DNA of 33,382 bases from assembly GCA_001829415.1 (NCBI GenBank), contig MIBE01000055.1, forward strand, positions 1 through 33,382, written 5' to 3'. Below, piece by piece: positions 7,725 through 17,897 of this stretch. Below the pieces are notes generated by a model, which made no database searches, was not told the DNA's origin, and saw only the letters and a list, made by a program, of their open reading frames with translations. Positions within the stretch are counted from its first letter, which is position 1; each line of letters starts with the position of its first letter. The position numbers and the translations under genes were made by a program. Source of the DNA: Spirochaetes bacterium GWF1_51_8. GTDB taxonomy: Bacteria > Spirochaetota > Brevinematia > Brevinematales > GWF1-51-8.

Positions 7725-8056
7725 GACCCGGCGAGAACACGGTGTATTTTGTAAGACGAGACATACTGGTTGTCGCCGGTGCAGACAATCCCGATCCCTT
7801 CGCTGATTGCGGCATCGAGCATGTCCGTGGGGATTTCACGTCCGTTGCAGATCAGGATGGCGGTGATACCCGATAAGGACGCGACCGCGACGGAGTTCTT
7901 ATGTGCTTGAATAGTGATCAGGATCGATCCTTCGCGCGCGTTACCCATCACATCGCTCAGCAGGTCGGATGTATACCCGTCCGTGACATCAGGATCAATC
8001 TTTTCAGGCGTAGCATAGGTGAGTTCGAGCGCTTTAACAATTTCCGAGAGCTTCAT
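7721..8056 (-). CDS. DRTGG-domain protein (second copy in operon)
   Basis: 111 residues forming one DRTGG domain, the alpha/beta domain also found between CBS pairs and in phosphotransacetylase N-termini. Its function is unknown; ligand binding is assumed. Core pattern: VTDGYTSDLLSDVMGNAREG, ILITIQAHKNSVAVASLSG, AILICNGREIPTDMLDAA, GIGIVCTGDNQYVSSYKI. The frame could begin at TTG 8062, but AAAGGA (8063-8068) is directly against that codon and 6 nt before ATG 8056, so ATG 8056 is preferred, leaving 2 nt after the chemoreceptor stop. Overlaps the PHP start by 4 nt. Paralogous to the first gene of the same operon. Confidence 0.82.
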   Translation of the reverse strand: MKLSEIVKALELTYATPEKIDPDVTDGYTSDLLSDVMGNAREGSILITIQAHKNSVAVASLSGITAILICNGREIPTDMLDAAISEGIGIVCTGDNQYVSSYKIHRVLAGS

Positions 8057-8058
8057 TT

Positions 8059-10137
8059 TCAATCCTTTAGTTTGACTTCGGCATGCTGTTCGTGATTGAG
8101 CATGTTCGGATCGACCAGTTTCAGGTTGCCGAGACTGTCGTCGAGCGCCTCGAGCTGATCGCTCATCGACATGAAATACCTATATATATGCTCGAACACG
8201 TCGGAAAGGGCGGTGAAATAGTTTTCCTGGTGCTTGCCGACCTCGTCGATCTTCACGGTAGAACCTTCGAGGGTGGAAACCGATGAAACGAGCTTCTTGT
8301 TGCCGGCAGCCTGGTCTTCGAGATTCTGGGTGATGCTGTCGGTGATCTGCATCACCTGCCGCATCTCGTCCCCGCTTGACGACGATTTCTCACGGTTCTC
8401 GACAGCGGCCTGTTCGATCTCGCGCACAAGCTTATTCGTAGAATTGACGGCGTCCTGGATGCCCTGCATCGCCTGTGACATTCCTTTCGCCCGGGCTACC
8501 AGTGTTTCGATCTGTTTAGTCATCGAATTGAGGAGTTCCGCGATTTCGGTGGTCTGGGACGAAGTGTTTTCCGAAAGCGAGCGTATCTCGCTTGCGACCA
8601 CCGCAAACCCTGCTCCAAAATCACCGGCGTGCGCGGCCTCGATTGCGGCGTTCATCGCCATGATATTGATTTCGTCGGCGATAGAGTAAATCGTTTCCGT
8701 GATGTCGGAAATACTCATGCCGGACGAACGGATATTCTCGATTGCGGAATTCATGTCGGTGATGGATTTCGCGCCTTCTTCCGCGGAAACCGTGAGGCGT
8801 TTCCCGAAATCCGAGGCCTTATCGGCGGACTGGGTCAGTGAGTTCATGGACATGGCGAATGCCGCGAAGGAGTCGCTCGTGTTCTTAATCATCGCGGACT
8901 GACGGCGGATTTTCAAAATATTGTCTTCGATGATATTCACCAAGTCTTTAATAAATCCCGATGTCGTTTTGGAAACCTCGACCTGCTGGCCTACTTCCTT
9001 GGATACTTCCTGTGTCAAAGTCTGGATTTCCTCGTTGGAGCGCATCAGTTCCTCGACATTACTCTGCTCCTGACGGGTCTGATCGATCAGACTGCGGGCG
9101 ATTTTGAAGATACTGAGGAACATCCCGTTGAGGTTCAGAATGAGTTTATTGATCAGCACCTGCAATTCGCCGATATCATCGTCGGTCGTCTTGACAAGGA
9201 AATGGGACAGATCGCCCTCGAGATTGACAATATCGCGCAAACGGGCGTTAATGCCCTGGAGATGCGATGATAAATTGAAAATCCATACCCCGAGGATGAA
9301 CCACAGCACCGCCATAAATCCGAATGAAAGCACGGCGAAGATCATGTTATTTGTAGGATATTCGGCATTGACTTTTTTGATGAAGGCTTGGGCTTTTTCT
9401 TTCAGCACCGGGTCGGTAGACTGTTCCGCCGCGAGGTAGAACTCCCTGTACTCGTTGGTATAAGATTCTTTAAATTCCGGGTTTAACTTGATCGCGATAT
9501 GATCGACGCCGCTCAGAACTTCGTTCTGACTCAGGATGACCATGGTAAAATTGAGCGAGATAGAGAGGGTGAACGCGATAATCATCGCGACCGATCTTTT
9601 TCTCAGGTTTGCCGGTTTATCGAGAAGCTGAAATTCCTGAAGGCTGATTTTTTCCTTGATCTTCCGCATAATGAAGCTGAAGTACTCTTTTTGCAGGATA
9701 CCGAGCACCGGGCCGACAGCGACCACGACAATATTAAACCGAACGGTCGACCAACGAAGGACACCGTCGGCGAACATAGTCGCGACTATCGCAATCGGTG
9801 TGACCACCATAAAGCCGATGATATTGACAAGCATGAGGAAACGGTTTACGAACGCCTCTCTTTTCAGGAAGGAGACTCGTTCTTCCGGGGTCAACCGCGA
9901 TCCCAGAACCGTTTTATCGGCGAGAGTGCAGATAGGTTTGAGAAACTTGCGGATAAAAAACCCGACGATCACGAAAACGGAGAGCATGATCGCGACAGCG
10001 GGCCCCATACCGCGAAGAACCATATTGAACGGAAGGCCGAGGAAGGGGTATACGACGAAAAAGTCGAATATGACGAAAAGAATTTCCGAGAAAAGAAAGA
10101 ATGCGATCATCGAGCGAATTAAGGAAAACTTTTTCAT
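8059..10137 (-). CDS. Methyl-accepting chemotaxis protein with six predicted TM helices
   Basis: Chemoreceptor of 692 residues. Predicted helices at about 8-31, 43-62, 101-125, 133-150, 182-204 and 268-290; an extracytoplasmic segment of ~60 residues lies between the fifth and sixth. A HAMP region follows (~290-340), then a long coiled-coil signalling domain whose hairpin tip is near 490-515 (MAMNAAIEAAHAGDFGAGFAVVASEIR), the CheA/CheW contact site. The unusual N-terminal multi-helix sensor suggests sensing in or near the membrane (inference). ATG 10137 is chosen over ATG 10143: AAAAGGA ends immediately before 10143 but 6 nt before 10137. It lies between the CBS-HATPase and DRTGG genes, spaced 31 and 2 nt. 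Confidence 0.9.
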   Translation of the reverse strand: MKKFSLIRSMIAFFLFSEILFVIFDFFVVYPFLGLPFNMVLRGMGPAVAIMLSVFVIVGFFIRKFLKPICTLADKTVLGSRLTPEERVSFLKREAFVNRFLMLVNIIGFMVVTPIAIVATMFADGVLRWSTVRFNIVVVAVGPVLGILQKEYFSFIMRKIKEKISLQEFQLLDKPANLRKRSVAMIIAFTLSISLNFTMVILSQNEVLSGVDHIAIKLNPEFKESYTNEYREFYLAAEQSTDPVLKEKAQAFIKKVNAEYPTNNMIFAVLSFGFMAVLWFILGVWIFNLSSHLQGINARLRDIVNLEGDLSHFLVKTTDDDIGELQVLINKLILNLNGMFLSIFKIARSLIDQTRQEQSNVEELMRSNEEIQTLTQEVSKEVGQQVEVSKTTSGFIKDLVNIIEDNILKIRRQSAMIKNTSDSFAAFAMSMNSLTQSADKASDFGKRLTVSAEEGAKSITDMNSAIENIRSSGMSISDITETIYSIADEINIMAMNAAIEAAHAGDFGAGFAVVASEIRSLSENTSSQTTEIAELLNSMTKQIETLVARAKGMSQAMQGIQDAVNSTNKLVREIEQAAVENREKSSSSGDEMRQVMQITDSITQNLEDQAAGNKKLVSSVSTLEGSTVKIDEVGKHQENYFTALSDVFEHIYRYFMSMSDQLEALDDSLGNLKLVDPNMLNHEQHAEVKLKD

Positions 10138-10168
10138 ATTCATTCCTTTTGAAATACTTTCTCCATTG

Positions 10169-11086
10169 TCAATCGTCCTCTTTCAGGAGAATGATCGATT
10201 TTACCGTAGTTCCTTTTCCGACTTCGGATTCTATCTTAAAATCGTCCGATACCTTGATGACGTTAGGAAGTCCCATTCCCGCGCCGAAACCCAGAGACCT
10301 GATCCATTCGTTCGCGGTGGAATAGCCGGGTTTTATGACTTTATCGGGGTCTGCGATTCCCGGCCCGTTGTCCTGCGCGGTGATTACGAGATACTCGCCC
10401 TCGAGGTCGAATAACATCTTTCCGCCTTCCGAATGAATGGCTATATTTATCTCCAGTTCATAGGATGCGATAGCGGCGCGGCGGATTATTTTCTGCGGAA
10501 TATTTTCTTCTTTCAATATTTTTTTTATTTCGAAAGAAGCCTTTCCGGCATTCTCGAAATCGAGTTTCTTGATAAAGAATTCCCGGTGAATTTTGTTGGG
10601 GCTATGAAGAGGGTGTTCGGGATGGATTTTATCTTCGAGTTCCTTGATCTCCTGGTTTAGCGCCTGAACAAGCGACATGAGGATATCGCGGCTTGTCAGT
10701 ATCCCGACAAGCTGTTTCTTTTTATTGATGACCGGGAAACGGCCGAAGGAGTACTTATCGAAATAAGAAATAGCGAAAGTGAGCGGCATATCGTCCTCGA
10801 GGAAGACGACCGTTTTCGTCATATACGGCTCGATCGGGTCGTCGATATAACCCTTGTCGAACGCGTTCAGGATGTCGTCGACGCTGATGATGCCGAGTAG
10901 CCTATCGCCCTCGACAATCGGGATGCCCGAAATACGCTTTTCCTTCATCATGTTCTGCGCTTCTTTCAGCGTATTGGTCTTTTTCGCGGTATGCAATGCC
11001 TGCGACATAGCGTCTTTGACTTTCAGGCGGAGAAGGATTTCAGTGACAACACTCGGGAGTTTTTCGAGCGATATTTTACCTTGCAT
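10169..11086 (-). CDS. CBS-pair protein with C-terminal anti-sigma/serine-kinase type ATPase domain
   Basis: 305 residues. Two CBS domains (about 23-75 and 86-140) form a Bateman module that normally binds adenine nucleotides. A HATPase domain (about 165-300) follows: N-box ASYELEINIAIH (Glu210, Asn213), G1 box AQDNGPGI (Asp239), and glycine lid GFGAGMGLPNV (266-276). This is the RsbW/SpoIIAB branch, which phosphorylates or sequesters a partner; no His-phosphorylation motif is present, so it is not a typical sensor kinase. Likely couples energy state to a protein partner. ATG overlaps the end of the upstream DRTGG gene by 11 nt. Partner (anti-anti-sigma or DRTGG protein) is not known. Confidence 0.85.
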   Translation of the reverse strand: MQGKISLEKLPSVVTEILLRLKVKDAMSQALHTAKKTNTLKEAQNMMKEKRISGIPIVEGDRLLGIISVDDILNAFDKGYIDDPIEPYMTKTVVFLEDDMPLTFAISYFDKYSFGRFPVINKKKQLVGILTSRDILMSLVQALNQEIKELEDKIHPEHPLHSPNKIHREFFIKKLDFENAGKASFEIKKILKEENIPQKIIRRAAIASYELEINIAIHSEGGKMLFDLEGEYLVITAQDNGPGIADPDKVIKPGYSTANEWIRSLGFGAGMGLPNVIKVSDDFKIESEVGKGTTVKSIILLKEDD

Positions 11087-11429
11087 CGGGCGGCTCGACG
11101 GGGAATAGTTTACCCAGCAGAACGCATGCCTCGAAATTGTAGTGCGGTGTCCAGAGGAGAGTAATCTTTAGTTCGCGCGCGAGTTCTATCGTATCTTCGG
11201 GTACTTGTTTTCCGTTTGTTAATAGGATAGCGTTGGCGACTACCATATCGGCGGTTCTGACAACCTGCGGGGTGGTCAGTCCGGTCACCAGCAGGAATTC
11301 TTCCTTATCGGTCGTGAGGACATCGCTCATCAGTCCCGACGCGAGAACGCCGATTACATAATCTTTCTCGCCGCCGAACAGTACTTTTCCGTTTAAAAGA
11401 GTAACGATATCGCTGATTTTTACTTTCAT
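11076..11429 (-). CDS. DRTGG-domain protein (first gene of operon)
   Basis: 117 residues from ATG 11429, one DRTGG domain: VIGVLASGLMSDVLTTDKEE, LLVTGLTTPQVVRTADMVV, AILLTNGKQVPEDTIELA, ITLLWTPHYNFEACVLLG. Similar in order and length to the DRTGG protein at 7721-8056 but clearly diverged, so an old duplication. The open frame extends to 11567, but that would overlap leuS and run through the promoter at 11455-11483. ATG 11429 follows GAGG by about 6 nt and matches where the domain starts, so it is preferred. First gene of the five-gene signalling operon; overlaps the CBS-HATPase start by 11 nt. Confidence 0.82.
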   Translation of the reverse strand: MKVKISDIVTLLNGKVLFGGEKDYVIGVLASGLMSDVLTTDKEEFLLVTGLTTPQVVRTADMVVANAILLTNGKQVPEDTIELARELKITLLWTPHYNFEACVLLGKLFPVEPPDAR

Positions 11430-11454
11430 CAAAACCTCATATTGCTTGCTTAAA

Positions 11455-11483
11455 ATGATATCCTCAATAACCCTTTTTGTCAA
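11455..11483 (-). promoter_or_regulatory. Promoter of the DRTGG/CBS/chemoreceptor/PHP operon
   Basis: Minus strand TTGACA (11478-11483), 17 bp, TATCAT (11455-11460): perfect -35, 5/6 -10. Expected start is about 20 nt before the DRTGG ATG. It lies within 40 bp of the leuS stop with no hairpin between, so readthrough from leuS could add to expression. Confidence 0.78.
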
Positions 11484-11491
11484 GGACGCGT

Positions 11492-13924
<2,433 letters not shown>

Positions 13925-13952
13925 AATCTACTCCAGAAAAGAATTAGCTATT

Positions 13953-13981
13953 ATTTTACTCTATTTCGGGCGGAATATCAA
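13953..13981 (-). promoter_or_regulatory. Promoter of leuS
   Basis: Minus strand TTGATA (13976-13981), 17 bp, TAAAAT (13953-13958), one mismatch in each box. Predicted leader is about 20-25 nt. Confidence 0.72.
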
Positions 13982-14006
13982 TTTTACTGGATGGAATAAT
14001 AGAATT

Positions 14007-14035
14007 TTGACAAGAAGGAGATTCCTCCTTAAACT
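14007..14035 (+). promoter_or_regulatory. Promoter of response regulator-tyrS-sirtuin operon
   Basis: TTGACA (14007-14012), 17 bp, TAAACT (14030-14035): perfect -35, 4/6 -10. The spacer contains an inverted repeat. Expected leader is about 25 nt, ending in GGAAGGG before the ATG at 14066. Confidence 0.65.
14015..14030. repeat. Inverted repeat inside promoter spacer, possible operator
   Basis: AAGGAG-ATTC-CTCCTT, six perfect pairs with a 4-nt centre, located between the -35 and -10 boxes of the response regulator promoter. A protein bound here would block RNA polymerase. Confidence 0.45.
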
Positions 14036-14065
14036 AAACGTGAAAAACTGCGGAAGGGTGTAGAT

Positions 14066-15337
14066 ATGAAAAAGATATTGATTATCGATGACAATTTGAC
14101 GGTAGTGAAGAATATCACGAAGAAGATTTCCGACAACATGGACGTCAGTGTAGACAGCGTAGGTAGTTTGGCCGATGCAAACGCCCTTCTCGTGAAGTCG
14201 TCCGGCGACTATCTTCTCGCGATAGCCGGGGTTGTCCTTCCCGACGCCCTCAAGGGCGAGGCGGTCGATCTCTGCCTCGAAGCGGGTATCCCCGTGATCG
14301 TGCTGACCGCTCTCTACGACGACGAGATACGCGAACAGCTTATCTCCAAAAACGTAGTCGATTACATTATCGAAAAAGACGCCGGGTATGCCGACGAGCT
14401 TCTGAGCGCGATCAAGAGAATTATCCGTAATATGAACCAGAAGGTTCTGATTGTGGACGATTCGTCCTTCCATAGAAAATTCCTCGACCGCCTGATGCAC
14501 AGCCAGCAGTTTAAAGTTTTCGAGGCGGAAGACGGTGAAAAAGCTCTTCAGTTCATCAAGGACAACCCGGACATCAGTCTCGTAATCGCCGATTACGACA
14601 TGCCGAAAATGGACGGGTTACAGCTTCTTTCGGAGATCAGGGCGAAGCATGGTAAGGACGAAGTAACTATTATCATCCTTTCGGGCGAGTCGAACGAGGA
14701 GATCGTGCCGAAATTCCTCAAACACGGTGCGAACGACTATGTGCAGAAACCGTTCAACCGTGAGGAATTCCTCTGCCGTGTGAATATGAACCTCGACAAT
14801 ATGGAAATGATCCGGCGGCTGAAAAGCATCGCGTATTTCGATGTAGAGACCGGGCTTTTCAACCGGAGCTATTTCTATGAAGTGGGACATGCGGTACACT
14901 CCAATGCCCAAAGAAACAAATTCGAGATCGCGGTCGCGATTGTCCGTATCGACGATTTCAAAGAGTTCGGTCAGACCTACGGCACGGAGTTTACACACAA
15001 TATCCTGAAAATAGTCGCTAACGTGTTCGACATGAGCCTGAAGCGCCGTTCGGACGTGCTGGCTCGTTACTCCGGCCCGTATCTTGTCGTCGCGACGGAG
15101 TACCAGAACATCGCCGAATTGACCGCGTTCTACCAGTCGATTCAGGAAAAGGTCAGACTGAGAAGCTTCAAGTATAAAAGCAGCGAGGTCAAGCTCGGAG
15201 TGAGTATCGCTCTCTGTTCGAAGCTGGATACCTCTCTGGAGAAAATGGTCAATACCGCGCTGAATGTCATGGATAAGATCGATCCGAATGCAAAGGGGAT
15301 CGTTTTAAATGACAAGGATGCGGGGCTAGCGAAATAA
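14066..15337 (+). CDS. REC-REC-GGDEF protein with degenerate first REC and degenerate GGDEF
   Basis: 423 residues, PleD-like order. REC1 (about 3-120) keeps the acidic pair Asp8/Asp9, Thr81 and Lys104, but Gly55 stands where the phosphoacceptor Asp should be (GVVLP in place of DxxLP), so it should not be phosphorylated. REC2 (about 126-242) is complete: IVDDS, phosphoacceptor Asp176 in ADYDMPKMDG, Ser206/Gly207, Lys228-Pro. The C-terminal domain starts like a diguanylate cyclase (FDVETGLFNRSYFYE at about 258), but the GGDEF signature is replaced by SGPYL at 336-340, so no c-di-GMP synthesis is expected. Probably a phospho-regulated scaffold or c-di-GMP/partner-binding output. The first gene of a run into tyrS, 38 nt apart. 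Confidence 0.85.
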   Translation: MKKILIIDDNLTVVKNITKKISDNMDVSVDSVGSLADANALLVKSSGDYLLAIAGVVLPDALKGEAVDLCLEAGIPVIVLTALYDDEIREQLISKNVVDYIIEKDAGYADELLSAIKRIIRNMNQKVLIVDDSSFHRKFLDRLMHSQQFKVFEAEDGEKALQFIKDNPDISLVIADYDMPKMDGLQLLSEIRAKHGKDEVTIIILSGESNEEIVPKFLKHGANDYVQKPFNREEFLCRVNMNLDNMEMIRRLKSIAYFDVETGLFNRSYFYEVGHAVHSNAQRNKFEIAVAIVRIDDFKEFGQTYGTEFTHNILKIVANVFDMSLKRRSDVLARYSGPYLVVATEYQNIAELTAFYQSIQEKVRLRSFKYKSSEVKLGVSIALCSKLDTSLEKMVNTALNVMDKIDPNAKGIVLNDKDAGLAK

Positions 15338-15375
15338 ATCCCGTTTTTCATTTTAATTATGTCATGGAGCGATAG

Positions 15376-16572
15376 ATGAAGCACAGTGTCGACGAACAGA
15401 TGAAAATTATTTCCCGGGGCGCCGTGGAGATTATCCCCGAGGAAGAGCTGAGAAAGAAGCTGGAGAAATCGTTAAAAGAGGACAGGCCGTTAAGAATAAA
15501 GTTCGGCGCCGATCCGTCCGCGCCGGATATCCATCTCGGGCATACGGTTCCGTTACGGAAACTTCGCCAGTTCCAGGAACTGGGGCACGAGGTTTATTTC
15601 CTGATCGGCGACTTTACCGCGATGATCGGCGATCCGACAGGGAAATCCGAAACGCGCAAACGTCTCACCCGTGAGGAAGTTCTCCGGAACGCCGAATCCT
15701 ATAAACAGCAGATTTTTAAAATACTCGATCCGCGGAAAACGAAGATAGTTTTTAATAGCGACTGGTGCTCGAAGATGATGTTCTCCGATGTTCTCGAGCT
15801 GACGTCGTTCTACTCGGTGGCGAGGATGCTGGAACGCGACGATTTCGCGAAACGTTATAAGGAAAACCGTTCGATCTCGATCATCGAGTTTATGTACCCG
15901 CTGATCCAGGGTTACGACTCGGTGGCGCTTAAGGCTGACGTGGAAATCGGCGGAACCGACCAGAAATTCAACCTGCTTGTCGGACGCGATCTCCAGACCG
16001 CTTACGGTCAGGATACGCAGGCTATCCTGACGATGCCTATTATCGAAGGGACGGACGGCGTCCAAAAGATGAGTAAGTCTCTCGGGAACTATATCGGCGT
16101 ATCCGAAACCCCGAAGGAGATATTCGGGAAGGTCATGTCGATCCCGGACAATCTGATCGCGAAATACTTCGAGCTTCTTACCGATGTCCCGCTCGAAACG
16201 GTAAAGGACTATGAGAAAAAGATGAAGGCCGGCGAGAATCCCCGCGATTTCAAGGTAAAACTCGGTCAGGCGATTGTCGAACAACTCTATACCAAAAAAG
16301 ACGCCGAAGAAGTGCTGATAGAGTTCGAACGCATTTTCAAGGAAAAGGGTCTTCCCGATGTGATGCCGGAATTTATCATCGACAAACCGATGAGCATTGT
16401 CGATATCGTAGCGGCGGCAGGGGTAATCAGCTCGAAAAGCGAGATGCGCCGAATGATATCCCAGAACGCGGTTTCGATTGACGGCGAGAAGATCAAAGAA
16501 GAAGTAGTGCTCTCCGGCGGAAAGGAACAAGTGATAAAAGTAGGAAAAAGAATTTTCCTGAAGGTGAAATAA
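15376..16572 (+). CDS. tyrS: Tyrosyl-tRNA synthetase
   Basis: Class Ic synthetase of 398 residues, the TyrZ-like bacterial subgroup. HIGH motif is HLGH at 53-56 preceded by [10 protein letters not shown]; tyrosine pocket segments [15 protein letters not shown] and [23 protein letters not shown] at about 231-235. The C-terminal ~60 residues are an S4-like RNA-binding domain ([20 protein letters not shown]). Complete and expected to be functional. ATG follows GGAG by 8 nt. The stop codon is immediately followed by the sirtuin ATG. No T-box leader was seen; its promoter would be the one before the response regulator gene. Confidence 0.96.
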   Translation: MKHSVDEQMKIISRGAVEIIPEEELRKKLEKSLKEDRPLRIKFGADPSAPDIHLGHTVPLRKLRQFQELGHEVYFLIGDFTAMIGDPTGKSETRKRLTREEVLRNAESYKQQIFKILDPRKTKIVFNSDWCSKMMFSDVLELTSFYSVARMLERDDFAKRYKENRSISIIEFMYPLIQGYDSVALKADVEIGGTDQKFNLLVGRDLQTAYGQDTQAILTMPIIEGTDGVQKMSKSLGNYIGVSETPKEIFGKVMSIPDNLIAKYFELLTDVPLETVKDYEKKMKAGENPRDFKVKLGQAIVEQLYTKKDAEEVLIEFERIFKEKGLPDVMPEFIIDKPMSIVDIVAAAGVISSKSEMRRMISQNAVSIDGEKIKEEVVLSGGKEQVIKVGKRIFLKVK

Positions 16573-17313
16573 ATGATATTGGAAGGTCTCGATCTGTTCA
16601 TGGATACGCTGTCGCGTTCCAAGTATATCGTAGCATTAACCGGGGCGGGTATTTCTACCAGCGCCGGGATTGCGGATTTTCGGGGCCCCAACGGTATCTA
16701 CAAACGTAAGGATATACCCGGCGAAAAAATATTCGATATCGACTATTTCCGCCAGAACCCGCAGGACTTCTACGGCCTGTTATCCGAATTGATCGACAGT
16801 TTTACCAATGCCGTACCCACGAAGGGTCACATGTTTTTAAAAAAGCTCGAGGATATCGGACGGCTGAAAACGGTGATCACACAGAATATCGACGGACTCC
16901 ACAAGAAGGCTGGGAACACAAACGTCATCGAGGTGCATGGGTCATTCTCGCAGTATGTCTGTATAACCTGCGGGAAGATTATCCCGGCCGACGATAAAAT
17001 TATCGAAACGATCCGAAAGGGTAAGGTACCGAAATGTTCAGCCTGCGAAGGCATCCTGAAACCGGACGTCGTGTTTTTCGGGGAACCGGTGCACGGCCTC
17101 GAAAAAGCTCTCACTGAAGTCCAGAAGGCGGATATGGTGATTGCGATGGGCACGTCTTTGTCGGTATACCCGGTCGCGACATTGCCGTCCTATATCTCGG
17201 ATACGACGATGCTTGTCATTTTAAATAACCAGCCGACTCAGTATGACCGCAGGGCGAAGATCGTCCTTAACGAGGATATCGACACCCTTGTCGCGAAAAC
17301 GAAACTTCTCTAA
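16573..17313 (+). CDS. cobB: Sir2-family NAD-dependent protein deacylase
   Basis: Sirtuin of 246 residues removing acyl groups from protein lysines using NAD. Rossmann motif GAGIS at 24-28 with ADFRG; TQNID at 103-107; catalytic His122 (EVHGSF); zinc ligands Cys130, Cys133, Cys155, Cys158; late NAD motif GTSLSVYPVA. The SIRT5-type Tyr/Arg pair for succinyl groups is not evident, so deacetylase activity is more likely. Start ATG abuts the tyrS stop (TAAATG), so translation is coupled. The 3' end overlaps the convergent nitroreductase by 4 nt. Sirtuins control acyl-CoA synthetases in other bacteria; a link to the ligases encoded opposite is only an inference. Confidence 0.92.
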   Translation: MILEGLDLFMDTLSRSKYIVALTGAGISTSAGIADFRGPNGIYKRKDIPGEKIFDIDYFRQNPQDFYGLLSELIDSFTNAVPTKGHMFLKKLEDIGRLKTVITQNIDGLHKKAGNTNVIEVHGSFSQYVCITCGKIIPADDKIIETIRKGKVPKCSACEGILKPDVVFFGEPVHGLEKALTEVQKADMVIAMGTSLSVYPVATLPSYISDTTMLVILNNQPTQYDRRAKIVLNEDIDTLVAKTKLL

Positions 17314-17888
17314 TCGTTCAGATTGACAATGAGTTCGGAGAGCGGCCTTTTCGGCACATGATGAACTCTTTGTTCGTCCCGCCAGTACTTATGGCTCCCG
17401 TCCGCGGGCATTTCTTCTATGACTATTTTTTCCACAGGCTTACCGATTGCGAGGCAGAGCAGTAACTCGAAGTGATCGGGTATCGCAAGTGCGTTCATCA
17501 GAATATCGCGTTTAACTGTAGCGATAATGATACCGCCGAGGCCTATTTCAGTTGCGCCGAGCAGGATCGATTGCGCGGCAATTCCATGATCGCAGAAGAA
17601 GTTCTGCGTGAGACGCTTATCCCCCAGTATCAGGATGTATCCAGTAGGGCGTTCTCCGTCTGCGGGACGTCCCGCCGGTCCCAAGGCGGCCGCCCAACTC
17701 GTATTTTCGAAGATGATCGAGTTGATCTTCGGATCTACAGAGATATAGTAACGAAGCGGCTGCATGTTCATCCCGGACGGACAATAACGGGTCAGTTCGA
17801 CAAGATCGATCAGAGTCTGTCTGTCGATGACGTGGCTTTCGTCGTAACGCCTGTAACTGCGGCTTTTCATCAAGAGGTCTTTGAGCAT
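17310..17888 (-). CDS. Nitroreductase-family flavoprotein
   Basis: 192 residues, FMN-dependent oxidoreductase fold. The N-terminus KSRSYRRYDE supplies the phosphate-binding Arg cluster; PSGMNMQPLRYYIS is the flavin-contact motif; the middle (DHGIAAQSILLGATEIGLGG) is the conserved helix before the GxxxA turn. Natural substrate is unknown; members reduce quinones, nitro compounds or other electron-poor groups with NAD(P)H. Its Shine-Dalgarno (AGGAG) overlaps the stop of the acyl-CoA synthetase 9 nt upstream, so it is the final gene of that run. Ends overlapping the sirtuin gene. Confidence 0.88.
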   Translation of the reverse strand: MLKDLLMKSRSYRRYDESHVIDRQTLIDLVELTRYCPSGMNMQPLRYYISVDPKINSIIFENTSWAAALGPAGRPADGERPTGYILILGDKRLTQNFFCDHGIAAQSILLGATEIGLGGIIIATVKRDILMNALAIPDHFELLLCLAIGKPVEKIVIEEMPADGSHKYWRDEQRVHHVPKRPLSELIVNLND

Positions 17889-17897
17889 AACCCGCTC

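Noticed and set aside
13925..14065. T-box or other tRNA-sensing leader for leuS or tyrS
   Set aside because: The leuS leader is ~25 nt and the gap before tyrS is 38 nt; no T-box bulge sequence or antiterminator is present.
14066..15337. Active diguanylate cyclase
   Set aside because: The GGDEF position reads SGPYL, lacking the catalytic acidic residue and glycines.
15553..16530. 325-codon minus-strand open frame inside tyrS
   Set aside because: Entirely antisense to tyrS, no domain or ribosome site.
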